NCBI RefSeq assembly: GCF_052119645.1
Contig: NZ_JBGQOM010000001.1
Span: 124,001-188,000 of the forward strand
Source of the DNA: Paraglaciecola sp030730205
Lineage (GTDB): Bacteria; Pseudomonadota; Gammaproteobacteria; Enterobacterales; Alteromonadaceae
Length of the DNA: 64,000 bases
Direction: 5' to 3'
Every line of letters starts with the position of its first letter. Position 1 is the stretch's first letter. Made by a program: the position numbers and the translations under genes. Under the pieces are notes generated by a model, which saw only the letters and a list, made by a program, of their open reading frames with translations, ran no database searches and was not told the DNA's origin. Positions 42,429-51,180 of this stretch are shown here, piece by piece.

Positions 42429-43769
42429 TTATTCGAATAAGGCCTTATGCAAAACCTTAACAACGTCAGTACTGTCATTATTGCTCACTAAAAATGACAT
42501 ATTGTGTGGGTTGGCGCCGTAACAAATCAAACGCAGATTGTAGTCGCTGATAGCAGCAAATATCTTGCTCGAAACGCCAGCAGCACTATGCATACTGTTA
42601 CCCACAACAGTGACAAGATCATAATTTTCTTCAACAAGGACATTACAAAATTGGCTTAACTCTTCAATTGTTTCACGATTTAAGCGTTGTAAAACCGAAT
42701 TAGGTGGATTGTCTAAGGTAAACGACACCGATATTTCTGAGGTTGTCACCAAATCAACACTGAGTTTATGTTGCGCAATGATAGTGAATACTTTTTGCAA
42801 AAATCCCTGTGCAAACATCATCTTAGGTGTTTTTACTGTCACCATTACTTGATCTTTACGACGAGTAATCGCTCGGTAAGAAGGCTCTGTTGTGCAATCA
42901 CGAACAATCCACGTACCACCTAATTCAGGTTCTTTACTTGAACCAACAAATACTTTGATATTTTGCCTAAGAGCAGGTTCCATCGTGGCCGGGTGTAATA
43001 CTTTTGCTCCAAAGGTGGCCATTTCAGCCGCTTCTTCAAAGCTTAATTCTGGTAATGGTCTGGCTGCACTTGTGATCCTCGGATCAGTGGTATAAACACC
43101 AATAACGTCCGTCCAAATTTCACAGGTTTCAGCATCAAGTGCTTCAGCTAAGAGGGCAGCGGTGAAATCAGACCCTCCACGGCCCAAAGTCGTCGTATTA
43201 CCATCGGCATCAGAACCAATGAAACCTTGAGTCACCATAACTTTTGCGCTCAACTCAGGTAATAACAATGTTTGTGCTGCTTGACGAATTTCGTCTAATT
43301 GGGGAACTGCTTGGCCGTACTCATTATCAGTACGAAGGACTTTGCGAACATCAAAATTACCTGCATTTAGCCCAACTTGTTTTAATACGGCACTGAATAA
43401 AAGCGAAGACAAACGCTCACCATGTGATAATAATGCATCTTTTAAGTCAGGGCGATGAATAAGCTCTTCATGTAACGCCAGCTCTTTCAAAGAGTCTAAC
43501 AGTTCAGCTAATTTATCATTCACGTCTTGTGGTTTGTCTAGCGCATTCAAAATAGCAAATTGGATGTCACTGATTTGAGCGACTTTTGACAAAATCTGTT
43601 CAGTTGTCATTGCGGTATGCGCAATATCAACTAACAAATTTGTCACGCCAGCGGATGCACTTACTACGACAACTTTAGTGTTTTGATTATTTTTAACTAT
43701 CTTTGCGCAATTTTGCATAGCGGCAAAATTTGCCACACTTGTACCGCCAAACTTGGCTACATTCAACAC
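42429..43769 (-). CDS. lysC: Aspartate kinase, lysine-sensitive type (LysC)
   Basis: Phosphorylates L-aspartate, the first step to lysine, threonine and methionine. The kinase domain begins VAKFGGTSVANFAAM and has TLGRGGSDFTAALLAEAL and YTTDPRI; the C-terminal half holds two ACT domains (from about residue 310), where lysine would bind. It is a single-domain aspartokinase III (E. coli LysC 449), without homoserine dehydrogenase. GTG 43769 is chosen (446 residues): GAGGG lies 7 bases upstream. A TTG 27 bases earlier would add 9 residues not seen in the family. No lysine riboswitch was recognised upstream. Confidence 0.92.
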   Translation of the reverse strand: MLNVAKFGGTSVANFAAMQNCAKIVKNNQNTKVVVVSASAGVTNLLVDIAHTAMTTEQILSKVAQISDIQFAILNALDKPQDVNDKLAELLDSLKELALHEELIHRPDLKDALLSHGERLSSLLFSAVLKQVGLNAGNFDVRKVLRTDNEYGQAVPQLDEIRQAAQTLLLPELSAKVMVTQGFIGSDADGNTTTLGRGGSDFTAALLAEALDAETCEIWTDVIGVYTTDPRITSAARPLPELSFEEAAEMATFGAKVLHPATMEPALRQNIKVFVGSSKEPELGGTWIVRDCTTEPSYRAITRRKDQVMVTVKTPKMMFAQGFLQKVFTIIAQHKLSVDLVTTSEISVSFTLDNPPNSVLQRLNRETIEELSQFCNVLVEENYDLVTVVGNSMHSAAGVSSKIFAAISDYNLRLICYGANPHNMSFLVSNNDSTDVVKVLHKALFE

Positions 43770-43986
43770 GATTTGACCCTCACTTAAATTAAACAATTTG
43801 CCTTAAAAATGGCCGATAAAAATAGCAGTTTTATATGCCAAGAGAAAATAAAAATTGATTCTGCGCGTTCTTTTTTTATATAGCTTAGTTTAAAAATGTT
43901 TAACTTAAGCGACTAATCCTACCTAACACTACAGCAAACGATACGTAGCCACTGCGTTTACTAAAATTTATCCCTGTATGACGAAG

Positions 43987-44433
43987 TTAGTCGATATTTG
44001 TTGTGGTTTCTTGAATGGCCACCTTGTCACCCACAGCAATATTATTTTGCTTAAACCAGCCTTGGTTCATTTCCCACGCATATAAGACTTTTTCAGAAGA
44101 AGTGATGGTGCTTTCGTCGTGCGGCTGCATCGCTTTAATATCCGTTATCGTGCCATCTCTTTTGATAAAGGCCACATCCAGAGGAATAAAGGTATTGCGC
44201 ATCCACATACCGGCGGTTTTTACCTGATTAAAATTAAAAATCATGCCGCAATTTTCACACATGGACTTACGATACATCAGACCTTGGCTACGCAGTTCAA
44301 AACTATTGGCATATTCTAAGGTATAAGTTTGGCCTTTTACCTCTACGCTTATTGGTGGAAACGTGACCTTTAGTGACTGGGCTGAAACAGATAAACAAAA
44401 CAAAAGCGACAACAGTAAGACACGAATTTTCAT
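43987..44433 (-). CDS. DUF192 family exported protein
   Basis: A 148-residue protein with a signal peptide (about 1-18, SVSAQ). The DUF192 core is evident: ANSFELRSQGLMYRKSMCENCGMIFNF, then the strand MWMRNTFIPLDVAFI, then YAWEMNQGWFKQNNIAVGD. Two Cys (CENC) lie in the loop. The family is widespread, with no defined activity. It is followed on the same strand upstream by a small lipoprotein gene about 45 bases away. Confidence 0.85.
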   Translation of the reverse strand: MKIRVLLLSLLFCLSVSAQSLKVTFPPISVEVKGQTYTLEYANSFELRSQGLMYRKSMCENCGMIFNFNQVKTAGMWMRNTFIPLDVAFIKRDGTITDIKAMQPHDESTITSSEKVLYAWEMNQGWFKQNNIAVGDKVAIQETTTNID

Positions 44434-44477
44434 AGGGTTACACTTTGTGGGTTACAGGTTAATGATCAGCTTAGAGT

Positions 44478-44699
44478 TTACAACTTTTTGCATGAACAAC
44501 CCATTTCTTTGTCGCTTGTTTGCCATTCTTGAAAGTCTCCTTGTACACATTGCTGGCGTAAGGTTTGACATTCCCCTGGCGTGTATTTCACTTCAGTTTG
44601 GGCGGCATTTGCTAGCGCATGCCCCATAAGTTGCTTCGCATTTTTACTGGTACAACTATTTAGTACCAACAGTAAAAAAACCAAATAAATTAATTTCAT
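44478..44699 (-). CDS. Small Cys-rich lipoprotein
   Basis: A 73-residue protein with a lipoprotein signal (MKLIYLVFLLLVLNSC). The mature part has a helical stretch (AKQLMGHALANAAQ) and six Cys in all, with paired motifs CQTLRQQC and CSCKKL that could form disulphides. An in-frame ATG 12 bases earlier is an alternative start. A conserved short pattern of this type (GECQTLRQQC...W..S....CSC) is common among small exported proteins of marine gammaproteobacteria; function is unknown. It precedes the DUF192 gene in the same direction. Confidence 0.65.
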   Translation of the reverse strand: MKLIYLVFLLLVLNSCTSKNAKQLMGHALANAAQTEVKYTPGECQTLRQQCVQGDFQEWQTSDKEMGCSCKKL

Positions 44700-44764
44700 A
44701 GACCTATCCATCGCGCATACCTTTTGACGAGTAAAAACTAGGAATCACAACAGCATCAAACAAT

Positions 44765-44796
44765 AAAAAAGCCGGAGGGTAGTACCGTCCGGCTTC
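44765..44796 (-). terminator. Terminator of acnB
   Basis: On the minus strand a GC-rich stem GCCGGACGGT / ACCCTCCGGC (one mismatch) is followed by TTTTTT, 20-25 bases after the acnB stop. Confidence 0.85.
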
Positions 44797-44819
44797 TCAC
44801 TTATTACAATATTCTAAAC

Positions 44820-47432
44820 TTAAGCAATTTTTAAGGTTGGAATAATATTTTTCTTAGCTTCTTCTTCTGCCGCTTTGAATGAAGGCATGCGATCAAAATT
44901 CAAGTAACGGAATACGTCACCAGACATTGATTCTATTTTGTTTGCATATTCCATGTATTCAGCAGCTGTTGGGATTTTACCCACAATCGCACCAACCGCG
45001 GCCATTTCAGCAGAACACAAATACACATTTGCGCCATCACCTAAACGGTTCGGGAAATTACGGGTTGAGGTAGACAATACCGTGGCGCCAGCTTCAACGC
45101 GTGCTTGGTTACCCATACACAAAGAACAGCCTGACATTTCAGTACGTACACCCGCTTTTGCGTATACGTTGTAATAGCCTTCTTCTTTTAATTGCGCTTC
45201 GTCCATCTTAGTAGGAGGCGACATCCACAAACGGGTAGGCAAGGTACCATCGTATTGCTCAAGTAACTTACCTGCCGCACGAAAGTGACCAATATTGGTC
45301 ATACACGAGCCGATAAACACTTCGTCAACTTTGTCACCTGCGACTTCTGATAATGTTTTAGCATCATCAGGATCGTTAGGACAACATAAGATTGGCTCTT
45401 TTATTTCATTTAAATCAATTTCTAATACTTCTACGTATTCGGCGTCAGCATCAGCTTCCATCAACTCTGGATTAGCGAGCCATTCTTCCATCTTACGAGC
45501 ACGACGTTCTAGTGTACGCTGATCGCCATAACCTTCGTTAATCATCCAACGTAACATGGTGATGTTGGACGTTAAGTACTCAGCAATAGAATCTTTCGAC
45601 AATTTGATAGTACAGCCCGCTGCAGAACGTTCAGCAGAAGCATCTGATAACTCAAACGCTTGCTCGATAGTCAGATCGTCCAAACCTTCAATTTCAAGAA
45701 TTCGGCCAGAGAACGCATTGATTTTCCCTTTTTTGGCAACGGTCAATAGACCCGCTTTGATACCATATAAAGGAATGGCATGAACCAAATCACGTAAGGT
45801 GATACCAGGCTGCATTTTACCCTTAAAACGGACCAAGATAGATTCAGGCATGTCCAAAGGCATAACACCCGTTGCAGCAGCAAAAGCAACTAATCCAGAA
45901 CCCGCTGGGAATGAAATACCCATAGGAAAACGTGTATGTGAGTCACCACCTGTACCGACAGTATCAGGCAACAACATGCGGTTTAACCATGAGTGAATTA
46001 TACCGTCACCTGGGCGCAATGAAACACCACCACGATTCATAATAAAATCAGGTAACGTGTGCTGAGTTTCGATATCAATTGGTTTAGGGTAAGCTGCGGT
46101 ATGACAGAATGACTGCATGGTTAAGTCAGCAGTAAAACCTAGACAGGCTAAGTCTTTTAATTCATCACGGGTCATAGGACCTGTTGTATCTTGTGAGCCA
46201 ACAGTCGTCATCTTCGGTTCACAATAGGTACCGGGGCGAATACCTTCAACGCCACACGCTTTACCGACCATTTTTTGCGCAAGGGTATAACCCTTACCAG
46301 TGTCTGCTGGTTGTTCTGGTTTACGGAACATATCGTTTGCAGGTAAACCAAGAGATTCGCGGGCTTTATCAGTCAAACCGCGACCGATAATCAGGTTAAT
46401 ACGGCCACCAGCGCGTACTTCATCAAGTAGCACTTTCGATTTGTATTCATAGGTCGCTAGTACTTCACCAGTTTCATGATTGGTAATTTTTCCCTCAAGC
46501 GGGAAAATATCGATCACATCACCCATGTTCATTTTTTCAACATCAGCCTCAAATACTAAGGCGCCAGCATCTTCCATAGTATTAAAGAAAATAGGGGCAA
46601 CTTTACTACCAAAACAAATGCCGCCACCGCGTTTATTAGGCACGCCAGGCATATCTTCACCGAAGAACCACAATACTGAGTTAGTCGCTGATTTACGTGA
46701 AGAACCTGTACCCACTACGTCACCGACAAATGCAACGGGGTAACCTTTGGCCTTGATATCTTCGATTTGTTTTAAAGGGCCCACTTCGCCATGTTTTTCA
46801 GGTGTTAAACCATCGCGGGTCATTTTAAATGCGGCACGAGCATGCAAAGGAATGTCAGGGCGTGACCACGCATCGGGTGCAGGCGACAAGTCATCGGTGT
46901 TGGTTTCACCCGTTACTTTAAACACACTCACAGTAATTTTTTCGGCCAATTCTGGGCGCGAAGTAAACCACTCTGCTTCTGCCCATGACTCTAATACGTC
47001 TTGCGCATAGGCGTTACCGGCTTTTGCTTTGTCTTCAACATCGTGAAAACGGTCGAACATCAGCAAAGTATGTTTAAGCTCTTCTGCGGCTAATTCAGCT
47101 AACTCATTATCATCTAGCGCATCAACCAGAGTGACAATGTTGTAACCACCATGCATGTTGCCCAATAATTGAATAGCTGCATCTTTGGAGATCAAATCAC
47201 AGGCAACCTCGCCTCTTACGATAGCGCTTAAAAAGCCTGCTTTAACATAAGCGGCTTCGTCAACACCGGGAGGAACTCGCTCAGAAATTAACTCAAGTAA
47301 AAACGCTTCTTCGCCAGCAGGTGGAGCTTTTAACAACTCAACTAAACCCGCAACTTGTTCAGCATTTAATGCTTGTGGTGGAATGCCTTGCGCTTCACGT
47401 TCAGCAACGTGTTTACGGTATTCTTCTAACAC
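44820..47432 (-). CDS. acnB: Aconitate hydratase B (AcnB)
   Basis: Isomerises citrate and isocitrate in the TCA cycle with a [4Fe-4S] cluster; apo-AcnB also binds mRNA in other bacteria. 870 residues from GTG 47432. It has the HEAT-like N-terminal domain (ending before TNTDDLSPAPDAWSRPDIPLHA), the swivel domain, and the core with QDTTGPMTRDELKDLA, GGDSHTRFPMGISFPAGSGL, SCMTNIGHFRAAGK (Cys ligand) and MSGCSLCMGNQARVE (two Cys ligands). GTG 47432 is chosen because AGAGGA lies 7 bases upstream and the protein then begins directly with LEEYRKHV as E. coli AcnB (865) does; upstream ATGs at 47468/47474 lack a ribosome site. Confidence 0.93.
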   Translation of the reverse strand: MLEEYRKHVAEREAQGIPPQALNAEQVAGLVELLKAPPAGEEAFLLELISERVPPGVDEAAYVKAGFLSAIVRGEVACDLISKDAAIQLLGNMHGGYNIVTLVDALDDNELAELAAEELKHTLLMFDRFHDVEDKAKAGNAYAQDVLESWAEAEWFTSRPELAEKITVSVFKVTGETNTDDLSPAPDAWSRPDIPLHARAAFKMTRDGLTPEKHGEVGPLKQIEDIKAKGYPVAFVGDVVGTGSSRKSATNSVLWFFGEDMPGVPNKRGGGICFGSKVAPIFFNTMEDAGALVFEADVEKMNMGDVIDIFPLEGKITNHETGEVLATYEYKSKVLLDEVRAGGRINLIIGRGLTDKARESLGLPANDMFRKPEQPADTGKGYTLAQKMVGKACGVEGIRPGTYCEPKMTTVGSQDTTGPMTRDELKDLACLGFTADLTMQSFCHTAAYPKPIDIETQHTLPDFIMNRGGVSLRPGDGIIHSWLNRMLLPDTVGTGGDSHTRFPMGISFPAGSGLVAFAAATGVMPLDMPESILVRFKGKMQPGITLRDLVHAIPLYGIKAGLLTVAKKGKINAFSGRILEIEGLDDLTIEQAFELSDASAERSAAGCTIKLSKDSIAEYLTSNITMLRWMINEGYGDQRTLERRARKMEEWLANPELMEADADAEYVEVLEIDLNEIKEPILCCPNDPDDAKTLSEVAGDKVDEVFIGSCMTNIGHFRAAGKLLEQYDGTLPTRLWMSPPTKMDEAQLKEEGYYNVYAKAGVRTEMSGCSLCMGNQARVEAGATVLSTSTRNFPNRLGDGANVYLCSAEMAAVGAIVGKIPTAAEYMEYANKIESMSGDVFRYLNFDRMPSFKAAEEEAKKNIIPTLKIA

Positions 47433-47617
47433 TATACGATCCTCTTGGTTGGCTCCGCTTGTACTCATTATCATGGAGGCTAGAAATAAACCTAAACATT
47501 ATAAGGCTTTCCCCTCAAAATTAAAATTTATCTCGTCCCTAGTTTACTGATAATCACTATTCTTTTTAGTGATAAGACTTTGAAAAGTAGTGTTTTTAAA
47601 CAATACCTGTTCACAAT

Positions 47618-48793
47618 TTAATCATCCCGGCTAATTCGCAGGATTTTTCCTTGAGCCGAGTCGGTTAAAATATATACGCTGCCATCAGGATGCAGCCGAA
47701 TGTCGCGCAATCGTTGCGCGATTTCATCCCATAATATGCTTTGTTTAACGACTTGGTTATTGACCACATGAAGCCAGTAAACTTGTTTAAACTTTAAGGA
47801 GGTGACTAACAAGTCGCCCTCAAACTCAGGAAACATCTGACCTCGATATACAATCAGGCCAGAAGGCGCAATGGACGGTGTCCAGTCTAGCCATGGTTGC
47901 TCCATCCCTTCGTATTGGGTGAATGGGCTGATCCTAGCGCCAGAGTAATCAAGTCCGTTGGTAATGACCGGCCAACCGTAATTTTTCCCTGCATCAATAA
48001 TATTGACTTCATCACCGCCTGCAGGCCCATGTTCATGGGAAAACACCAGCCCTCTATCACGATCGTAAATTAAGCCTTGCGGATTTCGATGGCCCACAGA
48101 ATAAATATAATTGGTTAACTCGGAGCCAGTACTTTCAGACAAAGGCAGTTGATTTTGTCCAATATAAGGGTTGTCACGTGGAATACTGCCATCATCGTTA
48201 ATACGAATAATTTTACCCAACAAACTATCTAGCCTTTGTGCCTGCTCTCGATAATCAAAACCATCTCCACTGGTGATAAGCAAGGTTGTATCCGGTAAAA
48301 AGGTCATACGTCCGGCAAAATGAACCGGAGTGTCTTTATTGGGTGTAACGCTAAACAAAACGAGTTGCTCAGTTAAGGTCAGGCCCACTAATTTAGCGCG
48401 CATTATCTTAAGTGCATTCTTTTCATCAGTGCCCGCAGCATAACTCAAATATATCCAGCCATTTTTTGAGTAGTCGGGATGCAAGGCGATATCTAATAAG
48501 CCGCCCTGACTTTTGCTATATATATCTTCAGGCAAGCCACTTATTGGCTCACTCACTTGACCATTCGTTATTTTTCTGAGGCTACCGCTACGCTCAGTTA
48601 CCAACAACTCGTCATGAGGTAAAAAGGCCAATGACCAAGGATAAGATAATCCATCAACCACTTCGGTAATCGTATAGGGGCTTGGTTCTGATTTTGGAGT
48701 TGCACTTAATGGTGCTTGAGCCACAACGAAATGCGACATCATAAGCAATACAAAGCAGAATAAATGAGGAAAAAAGTGCTGTTTTTTTAGCAT
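47618..48793 (-). CDS. PQQ-dependent aldose sugar dehydrogenase (YliI/Asd type), exported
   Basis: A 391-residue periplasmic beta-propeller dehydrogenase of the GSDH family (PF07995). The signal peptide is about 1-25. The propeller includes YPWSLAFLPHDELLVTERSG, GGLLDIALHPDYSKNGWIYLSY, the HFAGRMTFLPDTTLLITSGDG stretch, GHRNPQGLIYD (His/Arg/Asn near PQQ), HEHGPAGGDEVNII, and a WDEIAQRLRDIRLHPDGSVYILTD tail. ATG 48793 is preferred: AAGG precedes it by 5 bases. It oxidises aldoses when supplied with PQQ and feeds electrons to the respiratory chain. It is far from the galactoside locus. Confidence 0.88.
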   Translation of the reverse strand: MLKKQHFFPHLFCFVLLMMSHFVVAQAPLSATPKSEPSPYTITEVVDGLSYPWSLAFLPHDELLVTERSGSLRKITNGQVSEPISGLPEDIYSKSQGGLLDIALHPDYSKNGWIYLSYAAGTDEKNALKIMRAKLVGLTLTEQLVLFSVTPNKDTPVHFAGRMTFLPDTTLLITSGDGFDYREQAQRLDSLLGKIIRINDDGSIPRDNPYIGQNQLPLSESTGSELTNYIYSVGHRNPQGLIYDRDRGLVFSHEHGPAGGDEVNIIDAGKNYGWPVITNGLDYSGARISPFTQYEGMEQPWLDWTPSIAPSGLIVYRGQMFPEFEGDLLVTSLKFKQVYWLHVVNNQVVKQSILWDEIAQRLRDIRLHPDGSVYILTDSAQGKILRISRDD

Positions 48794-48870
48794 AATCACC
48801 TTAACTGGTTGGGAATTGACACAGATAATGCCATGATAACGCTAAACTAATCTATCTTAGACTACTCTTT

Positions 48871-49320
48871 ATGCAACGATTTTTTATTCTTGCTGGTCAC
48901 TTTGCTTTTGCTTCCTTGCTCACTTTCGTGTTGGCCTCCATCGTCCATAGCCAGTTTGTCTTACAGGGCTTGCTTGAGCTTGGCATTCACATTTCGCTGA
49001 GCGACCGATTAGCCATGACGGTTGATGATATTAAAGGCTTGTTTGCTACGCTGGGGGCAATTATTAGCTTTAGCTTGCTTCTCGGATTTTTAACCGTTTA
49101 TGCCCTAAACAAATTTATCCACACCGTTGAATATGCCCACCTTTTGTATCCGTTAGCAGGTGGCGTTGCTATTTGGGTGATGTTAGCAGCAATGCAGCCA
49201 ATCATGAATATTACGGTTGTGGCAAGCGCCCGCAGTCAATTAGGAATACTTAGCTTAGGTCTATGCGGTGTGGTAGGAGGCGCCTTGTTTTGGCGCCTAC
49301 GCAAAGTACAACCACATTAA
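48871..49320 (+). CDS. Membrane protein of unknown function
   Basis: A 149-residue protein with four hydrophobic helices (about residues 5-28, 55-80, 88-112, 122-142) and a short periplasmic loop region between the first two (SLSDRLAMTVDDIKGLFATLG). Basic C-terminal end (WRLRKVQPH). No family was recognised. It is divergent from the sugar dehydrogenase gene and its last 4 bases overlap tail-to-tail with the DUF3466 gene. Confidence 0.7.
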   Translation: MQRFFILAGHFAFASLLTFVLASIVHSQFVLQGLLELGIHISLSDRLAMTVDDIKGLFATLGAIISFSLLLGFLTVYALNKFIHTVEYAHLLYPLAGGVAIWVMLAAMQPIMNITVVASARSQLGILSLGLCGVVGGALFWRLRKVQPH

Positions 49321-51005
49321 GTGCAGTTGGTTATGGGTTTGTTGACTTGTTGTCTGAAACGCAATACAACAACAAATAAGCCCAGAAAGGCCAACCAGGT
49401 AAAACTTGCTCCTTGTCGTACCACCTCTTCTTCGTATGCATCACAGTTGTCTATTGAGCCACCAGAAATAGGTACTAGTTTTACCGCCACCACATAATCC
49501 ACGTCGGTTTCTGCACCTAAGTCGTCAAGAATGATACCGCCAGTTATATCTCGTGCAGGCCCAGTCACAAGTGCAGTTGCAGCAATTTCGTTATCATCAT
49601 TAATAGCATTCGCCTGACTGATGGTATAGGGCGAATTGCACTCTAATAAACTATTTAAGCCTACAAACAAATTATTGCGATAATCATATAAAAAGCCTTC
49701 TGTGCGGCGCGTACCACTGACCGCCTCAGACTCACCATAGCCCACAACCATGCCTTGGTTATTGATTGAATTGGCTACGCTGCCAGAACTGGCAAAAAAG
49801 TCCTCAGGAAAGCTGGTTAAATCAGTATTAATATCGTGCACAAAAAACTTGGTTTTAGTTAACCCGCTGATGCTTTTAGTTGCATAACCAACGGCGACGT
49901 TATCATTGTTGACATCGGTTGCGACACTGGAGAAGTTCTCATCATCAGGGTTAATTGTCAGTACTTCATCATTGAAATAGAAGGCAGCTGCGGTAGTTAA
50001 AGACCCCGTATCAGCATAAAAAGCTGGCGAGGCGCCAACGGCAACGCCATAATCGTTAATCGCCACTGCTGAACTACTATAGATGCTCGAATCGGTGCTA
50101 TCAGGGCTGATTAACATACCTAGCTGCAGTGTTTCTGTGGTGTTACCTTTTTCATCAAGTTGCCAAATAATTCCACGGCGCTGAGCGATAGAGCCGACGT
50201 TGTTATTTAATTCCACACTGAGTGAACGCAAACAAGAAGCCTCGGGAATATCCCCCCGCTGCTCAGGGTCTGAGCAGGCTTCAACACTGGTTTGAAAGCT
50301 GCTTGATACCATCTCTGTGGTAGCGACTCCAACAACTTGATTACTTGCATTAATGTCGTAGGCATCACTTAAGCCGCCCGCAGTGGTATCGGGTGGAAGG
50401 AGTCCGACTGTCTTGCCCTCTATTAAAGCAAACCCACGGGAATAAAAGTCGTTTAGTACATAGGTAACATCAACAACGTCATTTGTTACATACGACAAGG
50501 TATAAAATCCATCTTGACTGAGACCAACGGCATTACCAAAGTCATTTAGACCTCGAACCATCAGCGTGGCGCTATTACGGTATTCGCCACTTGTATTGTC
50601 TATCGTATCAAAGCCATGCAGTAATTCACTGCTTGATTCGTCGGCTAAATAGCCATTGTAGGTAGCGATTTGTTGGAATGTTTGATTGCCGCTATTAGCC
50701 ATAATATAGGAGTATACGTAAGTGTAATCCGAGTCATTTAAATCCCAACCTTTCGCACTTTCTATGTCCGTTAAATAAGACAATAAAGGCTCAGAATCAA
50801 AATCCAATAAGGTGAAGTCTATTGTTGGGTTATATTGGTTTTGTAGATTCACAGAGATGGTACCCGCTGCATTAATTGCAGAGGGAAATGAGTTGCCCGC
50901 TAAGCTGGCAAGAGGTAATTCGACCACGCGATATTGCGCTCCCTGAACCATTGGAATCACAATAAAGGATGCACTCAAGAGCGTGGTGATGTGTATTTTT
51001 TTCAT
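49317..51005 (-). CDS. DUF3466 family exported protein
   Basis: A 562-residue protein with a signal peptide (about 1-22, VQGAQ). DUF3466 proteins share repeats of the form [A/V]INxxGxVVG found here as AINAAGTIS, GLNDFGNAVG, DINASNQVVGVA, AINDYGVAVGAS, DVNNDNVAVGYA, SINNQGMVVGYG and AINDDNEIAATA. These suggest a repeat-built beta structure. The C-terminus (QGASFTWLAFLGLFVVVLRFRQQ) resembles a GlyGly-CTERM-type sorting tail but is weak. ATG 51005 is chosen because AGGAAC lies 6 bases upstream; a TTG 21 bases earlier is unlikely. Role unknown. Confidence 0.8.
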   Translation of the reverse strand: MKKIHITTLLSASFIVIPMVQGAQYRVVELPLASLAGNSFPSAINAAGTISVNLQNQYNPTIDFTLLDFDSEPLLSYLTDIESAKGWDLNDSDYTYVYSYIMANSGNQTFQQIATYNGYLADESSSELLHGFDTIDNTSGEYRNSATLMVRGLNDFGNAVGLSQDGFYTLSYVTNDVVDVTYVLNDFYSRGFALIEGKTVGLLPPDTTAGGLSDAYDINASNQVVGVATTEMVSSSFQTSVEACSDPEQRGDIPEASCLRSLSVELNNNVGSIAQRRGIIWQLDEKGNTTETLQLGMLISPDSTDSSIYSSSAVAINDYGVAVGASPAFYADTGSLTTAAAFYFNDEVLTINPDDENFSSVATDVNNDNVAVGYATKSISGLTKTKFFVHDINTDLTSFPEDFFASSGSVANSINNQGMVVGYGESEAVSGTRRTEGFLYDYRNNLFVGLNSLLECNSPYTISQANAINDDNEIAATALVTGPARDITGGIILDDLGAETDVDYVVAVKLVPISGGSIDNCDAYEEEVVRQGASFTWLAFLGLFVVVLRFRQQVNKPITNCT

Positions 51006-51139
51006 TTTAGTTCCTGCGTATGGCAAGGTATTTACGTTGCCTGCCTCATTGCAGCTTCACTTCATCTGGTCGGTAATAATCGTCAAACTGAATGGGAGAG
51101 TGAGTAGCGGGCAAGGCGTTAAGGCGGATAACAGGGCGT

Positions 51140-51163
51140 TGACCTTCAACATATGTCGAAGGT
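51140..51163 (-). terminator. Hairpin after the DUF4397 gene
   Basis: Arms GACCTTC and GAAGGTC flank the inner palindrome ACATATGT, with one A/C mismatch that becomes a G-U pair in the minus-strand RNA. It starts 17 bases after the stop. There is no T tract, so it may stabilise mRNA rather than end transcription. Confidence 0.45.
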
Positions 51164-51180
51164 CATTGCACGTGATAAAA

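Noticed and set aside
43797..43986. Possible lysine riboswitch upstream of lysC
   Set aside because: The leader is under 200 bases and I saw no matching conserved core or stem pattern.
44820..47010. Several plus-strand frames of 60-90 codons opposite acnB
   Set aside because: All are antisense shadows of the well-conserved acnB coding sequence.
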